DNA from: Kiritimatiellia bacterium
Lineage (GTDB): Bacteria; Verrucomicrobiota; Kiritimatiellia; RFP12; UBA1067
Length of the DNA stretch: 15,295 nucleotides
Reading direction: 5' to 3'
Assembly (NCBI GenBank): GCA_017405115.1
Contig: JAFRBA010000105.1
Location: 1 to 15,295 of the forward strand
Part shown: piece after piece, positions 1 through 4,133 of the stretch
Layout: the number at the start of each line of letters is the position of its first letter
Numbering within the stretch: the first letter of the stretch is position 1
Position numbers and translations under genes: made by a program
The notes under the pieces: generated by a model
What the model was told of the DNA's origin: nothing
Databases searched by the model: none
The model's input: the letters and a program-made list of their open reading frames with translations, nothing else

Positions 1-2
1 AA

Positions 3-50
3 CTACAGAAACTCGGGCTGATAGCCCTCACAAGAAGGAGATACCGATAA
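3..50 (+). CDS. Possible C-terminal tail of the intron-encoded reverse transcriptase/maturase (partial)
   Basis: An open frame enters from the left edge and ends at TAA 48-50. Its last residues read LQKLGLIALTRRRYR, a basic tail of the kind that ends some group II maturases, and it stops 17 nt before domain V, where intron-encoded proteins usually finish. Only 15 residues are visible and no RT or maturase motif is present, so this rests mainly on position. The other two forward frames are less suitable: one stops early at 19-21 and the other stays open through domain V. Confidence 0.35.
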   Translation, partial: LQKLGLIALTRRRYR

Positions 51-67
51 CACCAGTTTCACACGGG

Positions 68-151
68 AAGCCGTGTGCGGGAAATCCGCACGCACGGTTT
101 GATGAGGGGGTCTCCGCATCGGAAGAACCGAGGCGGAATGCTCTACTCCAC
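68..151 (+). ncRNA. Group II intron domains V and VI
   Basis: Domain V: AAGCCGTG (68-75) pairs with CACGGTTT (93-100), TGCGG (76-80) pairs with CCGCA (86-90), and CG (91-92) forms the conserved two-nucleotide bulge. The AGC catalytic triad is at 69-71 and the loop GAAAT at 81-85. Domain VI follows as a second stem: TCCGC (112-116) pairs with GCGGA (133-137) and TCGG (118-121) with CCGA (128-131). The strand then runs CTCTACTCCAC to the 3' splice site. Domain V is the metal-binding catalytic core. I did not assign the branch-point A with certainty. Confidence 0.8.
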
Positions 152-247
152 CAGAGGCAATAGTCTCTGCATGACCCATGCCGGCATGTTTGGCGCTGAC
201 GCGCGAGCACGAACCTTGGCGCGCGGCGAATCGCGCAGGCGCGATTT

Positions 248-308
248 GGAGCGGAGCCTTGCCGCCGGGCTTCAGGCTTTGCCTGGCCCGCCGTCAAGTC
301 TCCGCTCC
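248..308. repeat. 61-nt imperfect hairpin
   Basis: The outer stem GGAGCGGAG (248-256) pairs perfectly with CTCCGCTCC (300-308). After a 1x1 mismatch, CTTG (258-261) pairs with CAAG (295-298). After a 4x4 internal loop, CGGGC (266-270) pairs with GCCCG (286-290). After a TT bulge, CAGGC (273-277) pairs with GCCTG (281-285), closing a TTT loop. That is 23 base pairs in 61 nt. It could be a structured RNA, a single-strand recombination substrate or a mobile-element relic. The attC end motifs of integron cassettes are not seen. Confidence 0.7.
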
Positions 309-320
309 AGCCCTACTGGC

Positions 321-369
321 TTTCGCCGCCCGCCAAGCCACGAATGCCGCCTGAGGCGGCTCGCGAATG
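321..369. repeat. Left imperfect inverted repeat flanking the GxxExxY gene
   Basis: This 49-bp segment aligns to the reverse complement of 821-868. By eye about three quarters of positions match, with two or three single-base gaps. The shared core is CACGAA-GCCGCCT followed by a CGAATG end. The arms sit on either side of the GxxExxY domain-coding region, pointing at each other. Confidence 0.65.
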
Positions 370-393
370 CGCCCCTGCGGGGCTGCACGAATG
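339..393. repeat. Three CRCGAATG motifs at 23-24-nt spacing, alternating with GC hairpins
   Basis: CACGAATG starts at 339, CGCGAATG at 362 and CACGAATG at 386. The first gap contains the hairpin GCCGCCT-G-AGGCGGC and the second contains GCCCC-TGC-GGGGC. The octamer is kept while the hairpin sequence changes between units, which suggests that pairing is the preserved property. Confidence 0.65.
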
Positions 394-426
394 CGGGCCG
401 CCAATATCTGCCATAATGTTCTGCCT

Positions 427-1050
427 ATGAACAAGGAATTGATATGCCCAGCAGAGTGCTACGCAATACGCGGGGCGATCTATGAGGTTCACAACGAAAT
501 GGGCAGCGGCTTCAGGGAAGAGGTCTACCAGCAGTGCCTTGAACGCGAGCTGACGTGCCGTGGGATGCATTATGATGCAAAGAAGGAGCTGCGCATCTAC
601 TACAAGGGGGTTCCCATTGAAAAGACCTACATTCCAGACTTTCTTTGCTACGGGAAAATCATAGTTGAGATCAAGGCAGCTGCCGAATTGGCGGCCGAGC
701 ATCGCGCCCAGTTGATGAACTATCTCAGGTTGACGCACATGAAAATGGGCCTGCTCGTGAACTTTGCCTCGTATCCCAAAGCGACAGTAGAGCAGTGGGT
801 TTTGTTAAACGATTCGTGGACATTCGTGTGCCGCGAAGGCGGCGTTCGTGATCGGCGATGCGGCGGAACCCGGTTGGCGGTGGCGTGGACGCGACGCCGG
901 CGAAGCCTGGGCGTGTCGCGGACACGGCAGCGCCAAGTCGCCGTCTGGCGACTCATCGCAGAGCCGTGTTTGTCGCGCGAAAGCGCAAACGCATATACGA
1001 GAATATCTGCGCATTGCGCCGATGCAGGCAATTTGCCGTTTTCTGCATAA
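427..1050 (+). CDS. GxxExxY family protein (PD-(D/E)XK nuclease fold) with arginine-rich C-terminal run-on
   Basis: The family name motif is at residues 28-34 (GFREEVY; G28, E31, Y34). The nuclease-type motif follows as D71 (IPDF) with E81 and K83 (VEIKA), then QLMNYL at 95-100, as is usual in the family. I start at ATG 427 because residues typical of the family begin there; an in-frame ATG at 367 would add residues encoded by the repeat region. There is no Shine-Dalgarno sequence; CATAAT at 412-417 may be the -10. The family is normally about 125-135 residues, so the domain ends near residue 130 (base ~816). The remaining ~77 residues are arginine-rich, with no domain, and are read through the right-hand inverted repeat. 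The biological role is not established; the nuclease fold is an inference from motifs. The neighbour at 1130 also carries a PD-(D/E)XK-type C-terminus. Confidence 0.85.
   Translation: MNKELICPAECYAIRGAIYEVHNEMGSGFREEVYQQCLERELTCRGMHYDAKKELRIYYKGVPIEKTYIPDFLCYGKIIVEIKAAAELAAEHRAQLMNYLRLTHMKMGLLVNFASYPKATVEQWVLLNDSWTFVCREGGVRDRRCGGTRLAVAWTRRRRSLGVSRTRQRQVAVWRLIAEPCLSRESANAYTRISAHCADAGNLPFSA
811..850. repeat. Inverted copies of the CACGAATG motif on the right side of the GxxExxY gene
   Basis: GATTCGTG (811-818), CATTCGTG (821-828) and CGTTCGTG (843-850) are reverse-complement versions of the octamer found three times on the left. Between the last two lies the small hairpin CCGC-GAAG-GCGG (831-842). 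All of it is inside the reading frame of the GxxExxY gene's C-terminal extension. Confidence 0.6.
821..868. repeat. Right imperfect inverted repeat (partner of 321-369)
   Basis: The reverse complement of this 48-bp segment aligns along its whole length with 321-369, about three quarters identical by eye. It lies just after the codons for the end of the GxxExxY domain. No similarity is obvious outside the two arms. Confidence 0.65.
912..990. repeat. Cluster of perfect short hairpins downstream of the GxxExxY domain
   Basis: CGTGTC-GCG-GACACG (912-926) and AGTCGCC-GTCT-GGCGACT (936-953) are perfect. GTTT (968-971) and GCGC (975-978) pair with GCGC (983-986) and AAAC (987-990) around a GAAA tetraloop, with GTC (972-974) bulged. 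These continue the palindrome-rich character of 152-426 on the other side of the gene. No T-tract follows. Confidence 0.6.
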
Positions 1051-1093
1051 ATCGCTCGGTACACCCTGTGGGCGCGGTTTTCGTCGCCACTGT

Positions 1094-1122
1094 TTGACCG
1101 TGCTGCGCGGATATTGTATAAT
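1094..1122 (+). promoter_or_regulatory. Sigma-70-type promoter of the AAA-ATPase-like gene; leaderless transcript predicted
   Basis: TTGACC (1094-1099) and TATAAT (1117-1122) are separated by 17 nt, close to the consensus in both hexamers and in spacing. A start 6-8 nt after the -10 falls on or next to the A of the ATG at 1130, so the mRNA would have essentially no 5' leader. No Shine-Dalgarno sequence is present. Confidence 0.8.
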
Positions 1123-1129
1123 ACGCGGC

Positions 1130-2728
1130 ATGAAACCGATTGCCACGGATAACTACGACTTCGGTCGCCTCATAACGGACGGATATGCATACATCGACAA
1201 GACGGACATGCTCTGGAAGCTCGCGAACGGAAAGAACGGGACGCTGTTCTTCATCTCGCGTCCGCGCCGGTTCGGCAAGTCGCTCATGCTCTCGACTTTC
1301 AAGTGCCTTTTCCAGGGGAAGAAGAAGCTGTTCAAGGGTCTCAAGATCGAGAAGAAGAAATGGGACTGGTCCAAGACGTATCCCGTCATCGAGCTCAATA
1401 TGTCCGACTACGACCAGACACCAGGGCGCGAAGCGTTCAGGGAGGCGCTATGCGACGATTTGGAGAGCCGGCTTGACGCGTCGGGGATTCCCTACAAGAA
1501 GGGCGCGTCCGCGCCGGTTCTTTTCAAGACGCTCATAAGGGGCCTCGCCGCCGCGAACGAGGGCGACCAGAAGGTCGTCGTGCTGATCGACGAGTACGAC
1601 CACCCGCTCGGCGGGCTCCTCGACGACAGGAAGGCGCTGCGCACGATGCGGCGCGAGATGCACGGGTTCTACTCGACCTTGAAGAACAACGTCGGGATCA
1701 TCCGCTTCCTGATGATGACGGGCGTCTCGAAGTTCACGAAGCTCTCGGTGTTCTCGGGGCTCAACAACCTAACCGACATCACGATGGACGATCCGAGATA
1801 TGCGGCGCTTCTCGGCTATACCGTGAAGGAGATCGAAACGGTTCTCGCGCCGCAGCTGAAGGCATTCGCGCGCAAGCGGCGCATCTCGCCGGAGAAGGCG
1901 ATTGATGAACTGTGCGCGTGGTACGACTCCTACCGGTTCTCGCCGTACTCGAACGTCCGCGTCCTCAATCCGGTTGCGGTCGGCAGGGCGCTCACGACTG
2001 GCAACCTGATGAACTATTGGTCTAAGACCGGCATGCCCACACTCATACTCGAGCGGCTGCAGGCGTCCAACATGAAGCCGGACGCCATCGACGACGTGTA
2101 TGTAAAGGTCGAGGACCTGGACGTCTGCGACGCCGAGGAGCTGCCGTGGAAGCCTCTTCTCTACCAGAGCGGCTACCTCACCATAAAGAAGGTGCATTGG
2201 TCGGACGAAGAAGGTCGCCATGTGGAGGGCCTGACGCTCGGCATGCCGAACCGGGAGGTGCGCGAGTCGCTCAGGTCGCTTTGGTGGAAGCAGCTGATGA
2301 AGATCGAGGAGAAGGACTTCACGGCGCTCGTCGATGTCGCGAAGAGGCAGCTCGCCGAAGGGGACGTGAGGATGCTCGTCGGCAAGACGCTCTTCTCTCT
2401 CTACGCGGCGCTTCCCTCTACATGGCGCGTGAAGGACGAGGCGGACGCAAAGCGGCACTTCCAGCTCTTCATGAAGATGCTGGGGGCGGACGTTCAGGCC
2501 GAGGAAGCCTCCGCCTTCGGCTACGCCGACGCTATCGTCGAGACGAAGAAGGCGGTGTATGTCTTTGAGTTCAAGTTCAACAAGAGCGCGAAGGCGGCGA
2601 TCCGGCAGATCCGGGAGAAGGGCTACGCCGACGCCTACAAGGGCGGGAAGCGCCCCGTCACGCTGATCGGCGTCAACTTCAGCGCGAAGAAGCGCAACAT
2701 CGACGAGCCGCTGATGGAAAGCCTGTAG
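1130..2728 (+). CDS. AAA-ATPase-like / PD-(D/E)XK nuclease superfamily protein (AAA-ATPase_like plus DUF1703 type)
   Basis: A 532-residue protein, the usual length for this two-domain family. The N-terminal AAA-ATPase-like domain has the family P-loop variant RPRRFGKS (residues 44-51), a Walker B strand ending in IDEYD (153-157) and a TGVSKF segment (197-202). The C-terminal nuclease-fold domain has D467 (GYADAIVE) and E480/K482 (VFEFKF), followed by IRQIREKGYADAY. ATG 1130 is chosen because family similarity starts at its first residues and a strong promoter ends just before it; upstream in-frame codons are repeat DNA. The protein should be cytoplasmic. Such genes are often present in many copies per genome in anaerobic gut bacteria and their function is unknown; a defence or mobile-element role is only a suggestion. 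It ends 70 bp from the convergent regulator gene. Confidence 0.9.
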   Translation: MKPIATDNYDFGRLITDGYAYIDKTDMLWKLANGKNGTLFFISRPRRFGKSLMLSTFKCLFQGKKKLFKGLKIEKKKWDWSKTYPVIELNMSDYDQTPGREAFREALCDDLESRLDASGIPYKKGASAPVLFKTLIRGLAAANEGDQKVVVLIDEYDHPLGGLLDDRKALRTMRREMHGFYSTLKNNVGIIRFLMMTGVSKFTKLSVFSGLNNLTDITMDDPRYAALLGYTVKEIETVLAPQLKAFARKRRISPEKAIDELCAWYDSYRFSPYSNVRVLNPVAVGRALTTGNLMNYWSKTGMPTLILERLQASNMKPDAIDDVYVKVEDLDVCDAEELPWKPLLYQSGYLTIKKVHWSDEEGRHVEGLTLGMPNREVRESLRSLWWKQLMKIEEKDFTALVDVAKRQLAEGDVRMLVGKTLFSLYAALPSTWRVKDEADAKRHFQLFMKMLGADVQAEEASAFGYADAIVETKKAVYVFEFKFNKSAKAAIRQIREKGYADAYKGGKRPVTLIGVNFSAKKRNIDEPLMESL

Positions 2729-2798
2729 CCTGGATGACGAGGTGTTGCGCGTCGGCAACGACGATGCGACAAGGTTCTGCGAGGATGTCTTTGCGCTG
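2729..2798. other. Convergent intergenic gap with a small hairpin
   Basis: Two genes end towards each other here. GTTGC (2744-2748) and GCAAC (2755-2759) form a 5-bp stem with a 6-nt loop. There is no T-tract on either strand, so a bidirectional intrinsic terminator is possible but not convincing. Confidence 0.3.
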
Positions 2799-4013
2799 CT
2801 AGACTGGTGTTTTGGCGTTTGAACGACGCCAGCCGCTCATTGTCGTCCCGAAACGTTTGCGGAAGATGTGCGCGAGAGCGTCCGGGTCGCGGTAGCCGCA
2901 TTCAGCTGCAATGGTGGATAATGGTCGCCTTGTCGAGGCTAGAAGCCGCTTGAGTTTTGTCATCCGCACCGCCTCTATTGACGCATGGATTGTCTCGCCT
3001 GTGGCGGCCCGCCAACGGATCTCTGCGAGGCGTCGGGAGACGCGCAGGTGCGCGACGACGTCCTTCACGCCGATTCCGTCCGTGGCGTGGTTCTGGATGA
3101 ATCGCCTCGCGTGGTCAACCAGAATGGCCGACGGGGGGCGAAGGTGCGTCGATTCGCGTTCCACGACCTTGCTCGGCGGGACGGTCACGACGCGGTGTCG
3201 GCGCGGAGCGGACTTCTGCCTTGCCATCCTCTCAAGAGTTTCGGCGGCTATGCGTCCCATCTCGACGTGTCCCGGCAGAATGCTGGAAAGGGGAGTGGAG
3301 GCGTGGGCGCACAGCAGCTCGTCATTGTCCACTCCGAGCACGGCGACAGCGTTGGGCACGGAGACGCCCGCCCTTCCGCAGGCGTCGAGGACCTCAATGG
3401 CCCTAATGTCACAGGCGGCCATGATCGCAGCAGGCTTCGGCAGTGCCCTGATCCAATTCACGAGTGCGCCGATGTTCGCCTCCAAGCCGGAATCTGCGGT
3501 CGCAGGGAATACCCGGACCTCGGCGTTCGGCGCAGACGCGGCGATTCGGGCGCAGAATGCGTCGGAACGTTCTCTGGCCCAGTCGTCGTCTGGCCCCGCC
3601 AGCACGAACCCGTAGGAGTTGAACCGCCCAAGGCTGAAGAAATGCCTGGCGCCCATGTCGCCAATCGCGGCATTGTCGTTGTGGACAAATACCATCGTGC
3701 CTTTTCGCGATTTGAGGTGCGCGTCTTTTATGCCTATTGAAGCGACGGGAATGGGCGTTTCCGCAAGAGCCAGCATAAGCTCTTCGGAGCATGGCTCGGT
3801 TATGACAATGGCGTTCGTGCCGTCGCGCTCGGCCGCATGGAGTTTCGCGACAGTAAGCGGGTTGTCTTCCGGCTGCATGAGGTTGATTGCCCAGTTTGAC
3901 GAGGATTCTATGTGGCGAAACAGCCCCATCAGCACATCGCGGCTTGAGGCGAAACGAAGGGAAATCGTGACAATCGCCTTTCTAGGGTCTGGATTTTGCT
4001 TTTTAGCGCACAT
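2799..4013 (-). CDS. XylR-type transcriptional regulator: LacI-like sugar sensor with AraC helix-turn-helix
   Basis: A 404-residue protein. Residues ~12-285 form a periplasmic-binding-protein-like sensor of the LacI/XylR type; GVDNDELLCAHASTPLSSI (227-245) is the usual signature near its end. Residues ~296-396 form an AraC double helix-turn-helix, with LSTIAAECGYRDPDAL (365-380) and FRKRFGTT (384-391) as the second helix-turn-helix. The order of domains matches E. coli XylR. I start at the ATG at 4013-4011; the in-frame ATG nine bases upstream overlaps the -10 box and cannot be translated from this promoter. The gene is divergent from the exported operon at 4134, its likely target, with a carbohydrate as likely ligand. 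The ligand cannot be told from the sequence. Its own -35 overlaps a palindrome, which suggests autoregulation. Confidence 0.93.
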   Translation of the reverse strand: MCAKKQNPDPRKAIVTISLRFASSRDVLMGLFRHIESSSNWAINLMQPEDNPLTVAKLHAAERDGTNAIVITEPCSEELMLALAETPIPVASIGIKDAHLKSRKGTMVFVHNDNAAIGDMGARHFFSLGRFNSYGFVLAGPDDDWARERSDAFCARIAASAPNAEVRVFPATADSGLEANIGALVNWIRALPKPAAIMAACDIRAIEVLDACGRAGVSVPNAVAVLGVDNDELLCAHASTPLSSILPGHVEMGRIAAETLERMARQKSAPRRHRVVTVPPSKVVERESTHLRPPSAILVDHARRFIQNHATDGIGVKDVVAHLRVSRRLAEIRWRAATGETIHASIEAVRMTKLKRLLASTRRPLSTIAAECGYRDPDALAHIFRKRFGTTMSGWRRSNAKTPV

Positions 4014-4020
4014 GGCGCGC

Positions 4021-4050
4021 ATTATACCACAGTCTGCCGATGTTGCGCAA
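4021..4050 (-). promoter_or_regulatory. Promoter of the regulator gene; leaderless transcript predicted
   Basis: On the minus strand TATAAT (4026-4021) lies 7 nt before the ATG, with TTGCGC (4050-4045) as the -35 at 18-nt spacing. A normal start distance puts +1 at or beside the start codon. There is no room for a Shine-Dalgarno sequence. Confidence 0.7.
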
Positions 4051-4089
4051 TAGTTCGGAAAATCTTTTCGCAAAATGCTGGTTTGCAAA
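4043..4089. promoter_or_regulatory. Candidate operator cluster between divergent genes
   Basis: Three related self-complementary sites occur in 47 bp: TTGCGCAA (4043-4050, perfect), TTTTCGCAAAA (4065-4075, TTTT/AAAA arms) and TTTGCAAA (4082-4089, perfect). The last two can also be read as a direct repeat, GCAAAATG (4070-4077) and GCAAATG (4085-4091), 15 nt apart, which fits AraC-type proteins that bind tandem half-sites. The first overlaps the regulator's -35 and the others lie where an activator of the operon would bind. Confidence 0.5.
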
Positions 4090-4092
4090 TGG

Positions 4093-4098
4093 TATAAT
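4093..4098 (+). promoter_or_regulatory. -10 box of the exported-protein operon
   Basis: A perfect TATAAT stands 35 nt before the ATG at 4134, giving a leader of about 28 nt. The -35 position (about 4070-4075, GCAAAA) is far from consensus, which fits activator-dependent transcription. The leader has no strong Shine-Dalgarno sequence; GGGG near 4121-4124 is the closest match and is rather distant. Confidence 0.6.
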
Positions 4099-4133
4099 AC
4101 TAACAAACCAAAAAGGGCAATGGGGCAAATAAA

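Larger units (their letters stand above)
1..151 (+). mobile_element. Group II intron, 3' end (left part outside window)
   Basis: A hallmark domain V hairpin at about 68-100 is followed by a second hairpin and the sequence CTCTACTCCAC, which matches the usual 3' boundary of bacterial group II introns, so I place the end near 151. The bulk of the intron, including most of its reverse-transcriptase/maturase gene, lies upstream of the window. Bases 51-67 would be the link between the end of the maturase gene and domain V. Group II introns are self-splicing ribozymes that move by retrohoming. The exact last base is uncertain by one or two nucleotides because the empty site is not visible. Confidence 0.8.
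152..426. other. Non-coding palindrome-rich spacer between intron and GxxExxY gene
   Basis: No credible gene lies here; open frames are arginine-rich and lack start signals. The stretch holds a chain of self-complementary sequences: CATGCCGGCATG (177-188, perfect 12-bp palindrome), AATCGCGC-AG-GCGCGATT (229-246), the 61-nt hairpin at 248-308, CCAG/CTGG (307-319), GCCGCCT-G-AGGCGGC (346-360) and GCCCC-TGC-GGGGC (371-383). The density is far above what the coding parts of the window show. None is followed by a T-tract, so they do not look like intrinsic terminators. A possible weak -10 (CATAAT, 412-417) sits 9 nt before the ATG of the next gene. Confidence 0.7.

Noticed and set aside
248..308. 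Integron attC site
   Set aside because: The hairpin lacks the conserved end motifs (RYYYAAC and GTTRRRY), and no integrase or cassette structure is near.
177..393. CRISPR array
   Set aside because: The repeated octamer is far too short, the between-sequences are hairpins and not spacers, and no cas gene is present.
367..426. Upstream ATG for the GxxExxY gene
   Set aside because: The additional 20 residues come from the hairpin repeat and have no family similarity; ATG 427 gives a family-like N-terminus.
848..1129. N-terminal extension of the AAA-ATPase-like gene from ATG 848
   Set aside because: The added 94 residues are encoded by repeat and promoter DNA, and family similarity starts exactly at ATG 1130 behind a near-perfect promoter.
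1769..2758. Long open frame antisense to the AAA-ATPase-like gene
   Set aside because: Its residue make-up is that of an antisense shadow in GC-rich coding DNA, without motifs or start signals; similar long shadows lie opposite other genes.
2727..2822. Open frame crossing the end of the AAA-ATPase-like gene (DDEVLRVGNDDATRF...), ending inside the 3' end of the regulator gene
   Set aside because: It has no start codon of its own, overlaps the convergent regulator and matches no family I know; it is too short to support a remnant.
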